NCBI GenBank assembly: GCA_015501075.1
Contig: JADNYJ010000124.1
Location: 58,610-122,609 of the forward strand
From: Gymnopilus junonius
Lineage: Eukaryota; Basidiomycota; Agaricomycetes; Agaricales; Galerinaceae
Length of the DNA: 64,000 nucleotides
Reading direction: 5' to 3'
Positions 35,035 through 45,711 of this stretch are shown one piece after another; the stretch's first letter is position 1; each line of letters starts with the position of its first letter. A model generated the notes under the pieces. That model was not told the DNA's origin. It searched no databases and saw only the letters and a program-made list of their open reading frames with translations. The position numbers were made by a program, and so were the translations under genes.

Positions 35035-36622
35035 ATGGACACTCCAACCTCTCTTCATTCAACTCCGATCAGCAGATTAAGTGCGGACATCCTCCTCCTC
35101 ATCTTCTCCGCAAACGCAGACATGTTCACCTCACTGGAATATGACCTCGAACGGGCTCCACACCCGCGTGAACCCTCCGCACTGGATTCTGCTCTTCTCG
35201 CCTCGCGCGTGTGTCAAAGCTGGAGGACCCTTTTGCTGGAATCGACGTTGATATGGGGTCGGATTTTACGTGTTGATCGGCTTTATCAGTTGGGGAGGGA
35301 AGGGAGGGAAGAGGTGATGAGACGGACGGGAAGTGCACCGCTGTGCTTCACTGGGATCGTGACTGACTCTGTGCCTTTTATTATGGACTTTGTCCGTCCG
35401 ATGCTGCACGCCAATTGGCTAAGGATACAGAAATTTCACGTCAAGTTCCCTGATGTGTCGCGATTCGAGCGTTCGTTTTGGGATATATTATTACGCCAGC
35501 GCCGTCCTTGGAATGGTTCCACCTCGAAGCCGTACCCGTGTTCGACATCCTCTCACCCGACCACGCTAATATCTCACTCTTCGCCAACGATGCGCCACGG
35601 CTACGACTGTTACACCCCCGCCGATATCAGCTTCAGCCTTACACACGCTGATCACTGGCTCGGTCAGCTCCGAAGCCTCAAGCTAATGTCAGAGTTCATG
35701 GACGCAGATCAACTCTTCAATTCCATCAAACACATGCCCCACCTCGAATACCTCCATCTGAACCTCCTTTCGGGATATGTCGACCCCCTCACGGCCGAAG
35801 CGGAATCGATACACCTTCCTCACCTCGTTGAGCTCGTCCTGTGTTCATTGTTGCATATCGGCCTCACGTTTGCGCGGAGTATCAAACCGGCGAGCTGTTG
35901 CGCTTTATGGTATGTTCCGTGGATCCAGGAGGTGCCCACTAAGGAAGATGTAGAGGCGACGATGGACATCCTGGATCGATATTCCACCATGTACTTTTCG
36001 CACCAGCCGACTCTGCTACCGCTCAAAGCCCTTCTCATCCTCAACCGACCGAAATTCTTCCTTGGAATCTTTCAAGCCGATCACGACCCGTCTCTACCTG
36101 AGGCTGTCCCGAATTTCGTCGTCAGTCTAGCTTCGAACTCGGGGTGGCCGGAGGGGGTCGACAGTGCTTATTTCTTTACCCCGTTTCTCAATTGCAATTT
36201 AACCGCCATCACTCAATTGACGCTTGACCTAGCCCACGTCGACAGCTCCGTATCGTGGACGAACCCCACGGCTTTTCTGGCGTCCTATCGGGAGTGGAGC
36301 TGCTGCAGACGACGTGGGACGGGCTGTATGCGCTGATTGATCATACGGACGGTCAGGTGTTGCGGCGACTGCGAACGGTGCGGCTTCGTTCACGTGCGCC
36401 TACATCTAAATCTGAATTCTGGCCGGTGTTTTTGGGGTATTATGGTAGGAGGAAGCGGGGAGGGAATCCTATTGAGGTGATGGATATTGGGAGGAACCCG
36501 GGGTATAATTTTGAATGCCTGGAGGAAGCGGAAGGGTTGACGGTTAGATGGCGGAAGGGCGATGTGGTATTTGAGTATATGTGTGGTTCTGGAGCACCTT
36601 GGAGGTTAAAATTTAGAGAGTA
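35035..36622 (+). pseudogene. F-box/LRR family gene, longest copy, with hidden frameshifts
   Basis: ATG at 35035 opens 433 codons with a clear F-box (ISRLSADILLLIFSANADMF), the post-F-box block (ALLASRVCQSWRTLLLESTLIW) and LRR-like repeats (MPHLEYLHLNLLSGYV, LPHLVELVL). Residues ~156-200 look wrong. The family sequence (PSLEWFHLEAVPVFDIL and ISLFANDAPRLRLL) is in another frame over ~35500-35625, so two indels cancel each other. A third shift near 36280 diverts the end, and the family C-terminus (GVELLQTTWDGLYALID to WRKGDVVFEYMCGSGAPWRL) continues in a new frame to 36622. The intact ancestor would have been an SCF substrate adaptor. Confidence 0.7.
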
Positions 36623-37681
36623 GAAATCGTTCAGCTTAAGGGTTTGAGTTATTTGCCTTTAGTATATTTGGTATATGTAAAACTGTGGTTATGAAGGCGG
36701 AAAAGTATTCCTACGGTAGTGGGGATTCACAAGCGGATACTCGAGCTAAGAATCACATCGCGAGCAGAGGTCAAGGGTGATAGTGGAGGCGGACCAAGTT
36801 ATGAATACCCCTCATTTATATGCCTCACCTCGAGTGAACTTTGAAGGGGAATGAGATTCGGAGTTAAAGAATGTATTGACAGAGGGGAATACGAGAAGGG
36901 GTATGGGGTATGAGAAGGGATATGAAAAAGGGATACATACGGGAGGTGATCACATTAAAGGAGCGTTCAGAGAGATTGTTTACATAAATTGACAGCACCA
37001 TGAATAACAATCAGCCCGCATCGTTTCAAGAGTATAGTGCTGTAGATATCAGGGAAGTGATATTGCGTAACTATAAGCTCAGAATGCAGAGTTACATCGC
37101 CGATGATGGATAAGATAACTATGGCGTTTCTGTGGGAAGTCAGGAAGTGAGAGAAATATTCGATACTTGTATGTAGTCAAATATTTCGGGGACAAGAAAT
37201 TCGTGGGTACGAATAACTTGGGTGTGCCTAGGGCTTGCCCGGGCTCCTCGATTTGGATCTCAATGCAAACGGATTGGCCAATAGTCTGTGCCAATCGCGC
37301 GGGAAAGATTGGCCAGAGTTCTGGGCCAATCACATGATTCAAAGACTTTCAGAATTTGGTCTGAAAAGTGAGGAAGCCTGAGTGGCAAGTCCCGAGCGTC
37401 TGGGGAGCTCGATTGTGGCAAACGTGTGCCAAAAGCCAACCAGCTGTACCAACCAGAGCATAAGCTCATGACTGGTGGGTTGGTGAGGCACAGGTGAGCC
37501 AAGCTGGCTACCCAATCAAGCGTCACTCTGGACAAAGTTGAAACAGCGCAGTTAAATTTGTTTCGAATTTCGGATTAACAATACATGATGCAAGCAAATA
37601 AAAGTGAGCAGGTATTTATGTGTAAAGAGCGAGCAGCATTCTAAATGGGCCAGGTGATGTGCGAGGATACAATGGGTTCAG
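36623..37681. other. spacer with GTGCCAATC/TTGGCC-type repeats, no gene
   Basis: Short repeats such as GGATTGGCCAATAG, AGATTGGCCAGAG and GGGCCAATCAC at 37270-37330, and related words to 37510, suggest an unidentified mobile element or a decayed gene. No terminal repeats were recognised. Confidence 0.35.
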
Positions 37682-37706
37682 TTTTTTTTTTTTTTTTTTT
37701 TTTTTT
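37682..37706 (-). other. poly(T) of 25, read as poly(A) on the minus strand
   Basis: 25 consecutive T on the plus strand. With the minus-strand ORF1-like remains at 38.2-40.2 kb, this is the expected poly(A) 3' end of a LINE copied on the minus strand. Confidence 0.6.
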
Positions 37707-38231
37707 AGCTGATGTTATAGTCTCTGAGGGCAATGCCCTATAATTGACTTTACAACATTGTGTAAACTAAATGGTCTAATTATGAATGGTGAGCTGTTCA
37801 AAGATTTTGTTTACACACCCAGTTGCTGAGCAACAGGTATGATATGAGCACGAGTAAGTCATTTCAGTCGATTTCTGGTCAGGAGGTCCTATGTGAGTGT
37901 TTGCTATCTGCATTCAGGGATTGTAAATCAGGCTTCAAAGGGGAGAGGAAGTTAAGAATTAGGCAGTAGTGGGCTGTGCACAAGGGATATGTTTCCTCTA
38001 CCTGGGGCGATACTGAGAAACTTAGCACTGCAAACCATACAGAAAAGCGCCACGTCAGCAGAGGTTGTCACCAAGGTGGGGGTCTTCAAGCATGATCCTC
38101 AGTGATACTGTCTGCTTCTCCTTGACCTCACTCCCTCGACATAAAATTTGAAGTTGCTGCACATCCTTGTCAAGCAGGCCAGTCCCCTTCCTGAGAGCCT
38201 CCCTCACATCCATCTGTCCCTTACCTCGGTA

Positions 38232-40217
38232 CTAGTCCTCAAAGAAAGGAGAGGCCAGCAGGTCATGAATGACAACCCCATACCAAGGTATATCCAGTTC
38301 AACAGTTGGCAGGATATTGGGAGAAGGTGAGAAGTCCAGAATGCAGGCTGCTGCTGCTTTGAGATGATGCCAGTCCAGGAGTAGCATATCCTTTAGGTGG
38401 GAGGCAGTGTAGGGTGCTTTCACATGTAAGATCAAATTTCTGAACTTTGACACACTTGCTCCCTCTATCTTCTGAGATTTGGCATCTTCCTCATCCTGCA
38501 CGCTGAAAGGTCACAGCAGTTTGAATGAACTTTCGAGAGAGTCAATGAAGGGCTGGAGGGAGTGGGAGTGAGGAAAAGGATGTCCTGGCCATCGGACAAT
38601 GAGGCGGTGGGTTGAATCTCATGTCGGTGTTGTAGCTTTTATGGGTTTTCGAGTTTTGCATGAGGTTTGCATCTTGGGGCCAGCAAGTGATGGTTTATTG
38701 ATGTAAGCTGCCAGGGCTATGGCATCGTTAGGGATGAGCACGGGTAACCCGTGGGTACCCAGACGCTAACCCATACCCATACCCATCACGACCCGTACCC
38801 GTACACCCACGGGTCACCACGCCACAGGTACACAGGTGACGGGTATTTCTTCGAGGCATATTGTATGCCTCGTGGTGGCAGCGCAGATGCCAAATGGCAT
38901 CCTTCTGCACGTCGCGAGGGTTAGATAAGGGGGGTAGGCGCGTCGTGTCAGCGTCGAACGTCGAAAATGAGGGAAGGGGAGCAACGGCGGCAGGTGGGAA
39001 GCAATGGCAGCGGCAGCGTGCTGTGGTAGAGATGGAACTGTGGAACATAGCACATACGTAAAACTGTCCCATCTTGCGTTTGCTGCAAGGGAGGCGGTGT
39101 GTTGTAAGTGTCGTCCAGGCGGAAAACCTCCATCTCGCGATTGCAAGCGAGGGATGTGGAGGCAGCGCACCTGTGAGGTCATAGGCAGTAGTTAGCATGG
39201 AAAAAAAGAAGGAGAAAAAGAGCAGAATGAGCTCGCGAGTCGTTCGCAAGCCCGTCTGCTACACACCTGGTTGGGCCTCCCACTACATGGGTCCCCCCTG
39301 CGTGTCCAGCGTCATCCAGCCAAGAAAAGTGTGCCCACATCCCTCAGACGAGGGGAGGGGCACACAGGCGCGGTCCTGAGGGCGAGAGAGGGGAGGAGAA
39401 GAGGAAGGAGGAAGGAGAGTGGTGGTGGTGAGCACTGAGAGGGAGACGCGTCATCAAAGATGGCTGAATCAGGCTGATCAGCAGTTCGGAATTATGCAGC
39501 CGGCTGACTTCACCTGTATAATATCTCGGGTACCTCCAGGTCACGGGTCTACTGGGCGCTACCCGGACCCGTACCCGTGACCCATCTGGGTATGCCTGAC
39601 CCGTGCTTTTCCCTAGGCATTGTTCTGCATTGTCACCTCTGCATATGACTTTGTCATGTTTCCTCCATTGCTAGATGAGGCAGGGGGGGATTGGGCAGTG
39701 TGGCTTCGACGATGGTGGGTAGAGAGCCTGATATAAGCAACTTCGTGATTATGGCAAGAGCCTCTTGGCAGTGTAAGCTGTAGGGAGCTGGCAAAGTAGA
39801 GCAAGACTGGATGATGACCAGAGTGGCCATCACTGAGTCCAGGAGGGATTCCAATTGCTCGAGTTCCATGCCCACCGAGTCCTGGAACCTGACAGAGGTG
39901 GGCATTGTGGCAGGCAGTGTAGCATTATGTGGACTACTCTGAGAGAGCCATAGTGGTGAGGTGAGAGGTGAAGTAGCCATTGGGAGAAAGAGAGGGGTGA
40001 CGGAATCCATTGTGGTGCACTGAGCAGTGCATTCATGTTTGCGCAGTGGCTTCATGTGCAGGGGGACTGGTGTGGGATCTTCATCATCATCAGCTGCATG
40101 CTTGGCCTCTGATGCAGGAGGGGTCAATTCTGGTGAGCGGCAATGCATACCCAGCACTGAGGGTGGCTCTGAGCCTCCCCGCTGGCATTGATGGTGGTGG
40201 TTCAACCATGAGAACAT
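38232..40217 (-). mobile_element. LINE-like ORF1 remnant, split by an hAT insertion
   Basis: Two blocks on the minus strand: 40217-39654 (187 codons, with an N-terminal Pro/Ser-rich, His-containing part and a helical LEQLESLLDSVMATLVIIQS segment) and 38501-38232. The latter includes APYTASHLKDMLLLDWHHLK and DIPWYGVVIHDL, which resemble ORF1 of basidiomycete Tad-type LINEs as I remember them. The 887-bp hAT element at 38729-39615 lies between them. No endonuclease or reverse transcriptase ORF follows before the poly(A), so the copy is internally deleted or non-autonomous. Assignment to LINE rests on the motif and the poly(A) and is moderate. Confidence 0.5.
38721..39623. mobile_element. non-autonomous hAT DNA transposon, 887 bp
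   Basis: Element 38729-39615 is bounded by inverted ends that begin TAGGGATGAGCACGGGT on the left and TAGGGAAAAGCACGGGT on the right (read inward). An 8-bp target duplication flanks it: GGCATCGT (38721-38728) and GGCATTGT (39616-39623), one mismatch. Eight-base duplications are diagnostic for hAT. Subterminal repeats rich in ACCCGTACCC and GGGTACCC are typical of the superfamily. There is no transposase gene inside, so it depends on a transposase elsewhere. It inserted into the LINE-like ORF1 remnant. Confidence 0.88.
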
Positions 40218-40324
40218 TATTAATGGGTTCAGTACAATGTGAATGCATGGGTAACTAAGTTTAGGGGTCTGGACTATGCAGCAGAAATTGTGTGAAGCTT
40301 GGAATTGAGAGTATGCATTGGTAT

Positions 40325-42300
40325 TTACAAAGTGAGATTGCCATCGGATGCAGTGATAAGGGACAGAGGAATACTATGGTTGATGTGGAATTGTTTGAAG
40401 ATAGTTGCCAAGTTGTTGAAGTGAGTCTTGTTATAGGCTTTTGATGTGCTCATGGGAAGGATTTCTTCCATGTGGTGCCAGTAGAGTAGAAATGCGAGTG
40501 AGGTCCAGCTGCCTGTGGCAGCAACAATTTCAGGAGGGATGCCCACAAGGAGCAGTTCAACTGCACCACCAATCCGGAAGCTATGGCCGAGGATGTGTGC
40601 AAGCATGGCTGAGGACCATATGCCAGTGACGAAGTTGAGAAAGTCATGTTTAAGGAGATTTTTGTGTGTGCCGGAAGGAGAGGTGTACAGTATTTGACCG
40701 GCAATTTGTACACCATGGGTCAATTGTACAATCCTGTTTTTTCTGTTTATTTGACTACCTCTCTGCATGTCAAAGGCTATATACTATGTACATAGGATAT
40801 CGCTATGCGTACTTGGCATTTTCACCTAAAATTTTGGAGACTGTCAGTAGCGAATCGGAAAAGATTCCAAAAGGGGGTTTTTATCAAAAAATGATTTTGG
40901 ACCTTGAGACAGATATCCTGGCGATTTTTCTCAAAAAACATTATCAGCACAAAGTTTGAGACATGTTTTAATCACAGAAAGACTTTAAACTTGTGGTTTG
41001 ACTAAGATCTGCAGGTAATATGCATTTCTAGAAAAAAGGAGGATAAATGGGTGTCACACAAAGCACAGCATCACATACATAATGTGTGTCACATTTTGCA
41101 TTGAGCACGGAGGACAGCACTCTACAACACAAAACATGTTGAATTTAACATCTAACACATCTTCACTTTCACCAAGTAGTTGATCCCCTTTCAGACAGTC
41201 CAAATCTTCTAGGTTGGGCACAGCCTTTATCAAATTAGTAGTGGCTCGATGGGTCATGTGACACTGTACATTTGAGGTATCAAGTGCAAAATGGGCCATC
41301 CGTGGATCAAATCATTTGTGTTGCATGATTTCTTCATGCCACCTCATGAAACTCAACATGAACAACATTCATATATCGTATTTTGTGTTAGAAACTCAAA
41401 TAATACTTCAAAATAATTGTGGATGGTAATAAATCAAAAGTTTGATTTTGGTGTACAGATTGCTGGTCAAATACTGTATGCGAAGAGAGCTGAGGATGGA
41501 GGGGTGGACACGTTAACCGTGAGGTGGTTCTTCAGGGCTGTGAAGGGGCATAGGATGTTGTTGCATGCTGTTAGGATGACTGAGGCCCCAAGCTCCTTTG
41601 TTGTTTTGGTCCAGGGAATATGAGAGCTCACAGAGTAGGTGCTGTCATGTAGCTGACAGAAATGGACACTGTATGGGGTTTAGAGTGATGGTATAAAGAA
41701 ATAAAGAAGATCGCAGCATACATGGTAGAATGAAGTACATGGTACTTCTCATCAAATGCTGCAGCAGTGTTAACCATCATTTCTCCCAAATGACAGCACC
41801 CAAAAAATGTGCAAACCGCAATGGCCCACATGGCTGCATGAAAAGGGTCATGGATGGAGATGGCACAGTGGAGGGCTGTGAGGTGTTCAACTGAAACTGG
41901 AGCACAGAGGGGACACTTATGTTTTGTGCCCTCCTTGTTGGCTGAGATGCGGGCTAAGTGGACCCAGTCATCATTGCTGTACCATGGGGCATGGTTCACG
42001 ATGTGCCAGCTCCACAAGCCTGATATCCATGAGTGAATCATGTTGCCCGACTGCATGCCCTTGTGCATGCCAATGAATGCACACAGGAGGGCATATGATG
42101 CTGGCATCTGTGCCTCTTCACTTATATCCCATGTGTCACAGAACTGCATGAAGTGCAGAGGGCCCGTGGCATAGGTGTTCTTGGTGTTGGGGGCCAGCGC
42201 GCCTCGGATGGACATGAGGGCAGAGTTGATGAGGGAGGGGGGAAGGGATTTTGCTAGGTCTTCTCTGTGGCGAACACCGAATGGTGTGTCCCATGAAAAT
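40325..42300 (-). pseudogene. DIRS tyrosine recombinase, split by a DNA transposon
   Basis: The N-terminal SAM-like part (APNTKNTYATGPLHFMQFC, ~42190) and the core up to SSALFAY (~41480) lie on one side of the 789-bp insertion. The catalytic C-terminus (TSPSGTHKNLLKHDFLNF, GHSFRIGGAVELLL with HxxR, FLLYWHHM with the nucleophile Tyr) lies on the other at 40687-40325. If the insertion and one TA are removed the frame joins exactly. A separate frame change near 41660 breaks it again. The first catalytic Arg, expected in a CRLGE motif in relatives as I recall, appears as His (CCHLGEM). Confidence 0.8.
40688..41476. mobile_element. Tc1/mariner-type non-autonomous element, 789 bp
   Basis: 27-bp terminal inverted repeats, 40688-40714 and 41450-41476, match at 25 of 27 positions and begin CAGTATTTGACC, the CAGT start usual in the Tc1/mariner superfamily. 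The flanks are TA (40686-40687) and TA (41477-41478), the expected duplication. Removing the element and one TA restores the recombinase reading frame, which proves insertion into a pre-existing DIRS copy. No transposase gene is present; the interior is AT-rich. It is younger than the DIRS insertion. Confidence 0.93.
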
Positions 42301-42648
42301 AGGTGGTCAGCTGCAGCTACATGTGGATGGAGTTGGCTATGGGTGATGAAGCGGCTGGCCTGTGGTTTGTGAGGTCATATGAGATGAGATGAGGTGTTGG
42401 TCAATGGGGGTAGTGTGGTGGGATGGTCTGAGGGTAATGCTGCAGGAGGCAATGAGGCAAGGGGCAAGAGGGACAGAGAGTGGGCTGGGATAGGTGGTGT
42501 ATAGCTTCTGTATGGATGGAAAGGGTTTCGAGGTTGCATGGGGCATGATGGAGTAGAGGCAGAAGGTTCTTCTCCACCCATGGACCTCTTGACAACATGT
42601 TTTGCCAAGTTAAACTTGCATTTAAAACTTGACATCACAGAAGCAGGG

Positions 42649-43330
42649 TCAAAGCTCCTCTGGTAGAGGAAATGTTGGGAAGATCCATTTTCCAGCTTGC
42701 CCCGGTTCTCCACATGAGATGGGGTCAGCTGGGTTGGCATGAGACTCAATGTAATGGATATTGGGTGTGATAAATAGGTCTGTGAGGATGAGGTGTGTAC
42801 AGCGGATGGTGAGGTTGATGTGGATGTTCATGCTGCAGCCCTTGTCGAGGGCTCCAATGGTCCCTTGATTGTCTGAATGGATGAGTAGGTGGGCCTCGTG
42901 GATGCCTTTTCCCTCCAGAAGATAGGCCAGAAGCTCCACCACTACCGTCTCCAGCCAGCAGATGTCACGACCCTCAACTTTCCATGATGGCGACAGGCGG
43001 AACACTGCCCACTCATCACCAATAATGATGCCGATACCCCATGAAGTGGATGCATCAATGTAGAGCCCGAGATCCTGAAGTGGACCACGAGGACGGAGGA
43101 GCCGGGTTATGTCTGGCATGGACAGCCTGTCGAGCCACCAATGAAGGTCGGTAAGCATCGAGTGTGGCATGTAGCATGTCCTATACTCATCATTGTGGAA
43201 GGAGGAAGCGAAGTTGGATAATGAGGGAAGACGTGAGCAGCTGTCGTTGTAAACAAAGGTGACATGACAGAGGGAGCCATGGATTTTTTCGATGTCCAGT
43301 AGTTGGCAGGGGTGGCCATCGAACTGGTCT
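42649..43330 (-). pseudogene. DIRS RNase H domain and RT connection
   Basis: In one frame it encodes LDIEKIHGSLCHVTFVYNDS, then LGLYIDASTSWGIGIIIG (first Asp), WLETVVVELLAYLL (Glu), LLIHSDNQGTIGALDKG (second Asp) and SHANPADPISCG (the NxADP motif, with Cys where Arg is usual). The catalytic residues are visible. It ends at 42649. Confidence 0.75.
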
Positions 43331-43362
43331 AGGAAGTGCCAGACTCATTCGTGAAACTTCAA

Positions 43363-44496
43363 TCACTTCGCTTTGGGGAGACTGATGAGTTTCTGGGGTA
43401 TGTTCCACAGGAAACCAATGAACATGGTTTCGAAGGTAAAGTGGGTGTCGCCTTTCTCTTCATGCCATGGGATGCTGAGAGATGCAATACAGTGTAGCAT
43501 CTCTTCATGGTCATAGTTGTAGCAGAAGTCTCCATCGACAAAGAGGCCAGTAGGTGATGGAAACTGAAATACCTTCAGGTCATCTTCATATTTTGGGACC
43601 AGCCGCACACCTTTGCCCTCCCATATATCGACTATGGTGTTTGTGATCATGCCTGAGTTGCTGCTCGCACATGCAGCACCAAAGGGATGGTTGTGTTCAA
43701 TGAAGAATTGACCCAGCTGTCCTTGGACGATGAGCCATGGCTTGTGAGAGGGTAGGACTGGACATGTCCAGTGGAACTTTTTGATGTCCAAAGTGCATGC
43801 CTGAGTCCCTGGGGGGGCCAGAGCGATCTGTAGAGTATTGGTATGAGCATGAGATGATGATCAAATGGCCAGAGATGTGTAAAGTGTGAGGGCAGCACCC
43901 AGAGGTATACAATCTGTATCAACCTCTGTGCAGGATGCATGAGCAACAGGGGCAATGCCCAGAGGTACACCAACTGTGTCAACTTCCACATGAGATGAGC
44001 GGCAAGGATGTGATGTCCTGGATAACACATGCAGAATGCAAATATCTGAAGATAGAGGAGACGGTATGAGAAAGCAGTCCCATGCATGAAGCACAAAGGG
44101 ACTGCATAATAAATAGAGAGAAAGTGGGGGGGAAATTTGAGAGAGTGGATAGAAGAGACTCATGATTTCTGCCACTTTGGAGGTGGTGTCGAATCTTGTT
44201 GGAAAGCCATCTTTCCAGATATGGGAGTTCACTGAGGCAGATAGTTTGGATGCCTTGGAGAGGTGTCGGCAGATCCGAATTTTGTTGGGGGTGCCAGGTT
44301 GTTGTGGTTGCATGGAAACAATGAGGGGGGAAGACTGGAAGGGGCCTCGCAGGATGAGCTCTGTCTCCTCGCATGAGAATGGGCCTGACATCCTGTGTGC
44401 TAGCACTTCTGCCTGCAGATATTCTTCGATGGCATCCATGTGCTGTAACGTTGAGGGATTGTTTGGTATTATGACAGTATGGGAGAGGATGGGCAT
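43363..44496 (-). pseudogene. DIRS reverse transcriptase, interrupted
   Basis: 44496-44164 has the N-terminal RT motifs (NKIRICRHLSKASKLSASVN, DGFPTRFDTTSKVAEI). After a ~336-bp insertion, 43827-43363 resumes with ALAPPGTQACTLDIKKFHWT, SSNSGMITNTIVDIW, the catalytic KYEDDLKVF (YxDD box) and FIGFLWNIPQKLISLP. A further frameshift at ~43363 leads into the RNase H frame. RT activity is lost unless the insertion is spliced. Confidence 0.8.
43828..44163. other. ~336-bp insertion inside the DIRS RT gene
   Basis: The RT frame is continuous if this piece is removed: AEI is followed directly by ALAPPGTQ. The insertion is flanked by ATC on both sides and holds a 60-bp direct repeat (43889-43922 and 43949-43984, both with CCCAGAGGTA and CAACTGT/CAATCTGT-type words). 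No transposon ends were recognised. An intron is possible only with non-standard borders. Confidence 0.6.
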
Positions 44497-44526
44497 GTGT
44501 CTGAGGGGAAAGCCTAGATGTAGATT

Positions 44527-45139
44527 TCATATCAGAAGTGGGTAAGAGTGAGAAAGGTTATGTTTGTCTAATAAAATTTTGAATGCATCAGAATTGTAAG
44601 GATGGGTAATTCTATCGAAAATGGAGGAATGTTCAGGTGACGAGCAGCTAAGAGGGAGGCGTGGAATGGTAGAAGATGAAAAATCTACATAAGAAAGGGA
44701 AGGGGGGCACGCTACAGTAAGAAACTCATCAAGCATTGGAAGGGTTGGTGCGGCAGGTCCAGGAGAAGGCATTGTGGCTTTGCTGCCACAGAATGAGCAC
44801 AGATGGGCACAGTCATCTTTGCCATGTTGTTGAGTGCACTGGGGGAGGGAGCACTCACCTCGAATGTTCCAGTTAACACAGAGTTGTCGGTTGTCCAGCG
44901 TGACAAGGCCGCAGCTGGAACACTTCGCCCATGTTGCCTTGCTGTCAAGGAATTTGATGGGGTGGTGGAGTCGAGGTGCTGGAATGAGTTGTGTCCTCTC
45001 TCCGGCTAAAGGTAAGGGTGAGTTCCTTGCCGAAATGATCCGAGAGTTTCCTGATGTCAAGGATTGAGATCCCTTTTGTCTTGCCTGGCAGTGGGTTAGA
45101 TTTCATAGTCAGCAGTGTCGCGGCTTCATCAATTATCAC
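44527..45139 (-). pseudogene. DIRS Gag C-terminal part with Cys/His zinc-binding motif
   Basis: 45139-44945 and 45060-44527 overlap in different frames. The second contains WAKCSSCGLVTLDNRQLCVNW, then CSLPQC, CAHLC and FCGS, a CCCH-rich nucleic-acid-binding segment of Gag. It precedes the RT region. Frame changes show decay. Confidence 0.6.
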
Positions 45140-45321
45140 ACGCAGGTTCTTGTTTAGGAAAAAGGAAGAGGGACAGATACACAGCCTTCAGTGTCAAAAA
45201 GACTCTGCAGAAATTGGATAGGTGTGGCAGTGCCTGGAGTTCTGTGGACCTGAAGGGAACCATCCATACACCTTCTCTTGGATATCCTGAGTTCTTCCAC
45301 TGACAGTTTGTCTTCCGCCTT

Positions 45322-45711
45322 TCATTTAGACTTATCTTCTTTTTTTAGTTCTTCATCCGTGATCCATTTTGCCAAGCTAGCATAAATATGATCGCGGACA
45401 GTGAGAAAAAAGGAAGGAACCTTTAGGCGATTTAGATCGTCAGGGTCGATGGTGATGAGGGACGCAGCGTCGGATCCAGTGTCAAGGTGCGCGACTGGGT
45501 CTAGAGCGTGATTAAAGGTTTTGAGGCTTCTGGCCTCATTCTCAGCCTCAATCTTCTTGTTCTTCTGCAATATATTAGTCAGAGAAAGCGATTTCAGCAT
45601 CTGTATGATGATCGGAGAGGTGTGCGTGCGTGGGGCACGAGCGGGTCCTTGCTGGACAGGTGCGCCAATAATAGGTGCGCCGATGTTGCCATTATCGCCA
45701 TCCTGAGCCAT
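45322..45711 (-). pseudogene. DIRS Gag-like ORF, N-terminal part
   Basis: ATG at 45711, 129 codons. It has a Pro/Ala/Thr N-terminus, then a helical part (DPDDLNRLKVPSFFLTVRDHIYASLAKWI) like the Gag of fungal DIRS elements. It ends in a stop at 45322, and the rest of Gag continues in other frames, so the ORF is broken. Confidence 0.6.

Larger units (their letters stand above)
40325..45711 (-). mobile_element. DIRS-type tyrosine-recombinase retrotransposon, degenerate
   Basis: On the minus strand, in order: a Gag-like ORF, a Cys/His zinc-binding segment, reverse transcriptase, RNase H and a tyrosine recombinase. This order with a recombinase instead of an integrase or endonuclease defines the DIRS order. 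All reading frames are interrupted by at least one frameshift or insertion, so the copy is dead. Terminal inverted repeats and an internal complementary region, expected for DIRS, were not located by eye; the outer limits given are those of the coding parts. Confidence 0.8.

Noticed and set aside
39654..40217. A normal cellular gene on the minus strand.
   Set aside because: It runs into an hAT insertion and continues in a LINE-type segment; it lies inside the transposon island.
43828..44163. A normal spliceosomal intron in the RT gene.
   Set aside because: No GT donor at the border restores the conserved VAEI residues, and the tract before the AG is not pyrimidine-rich.
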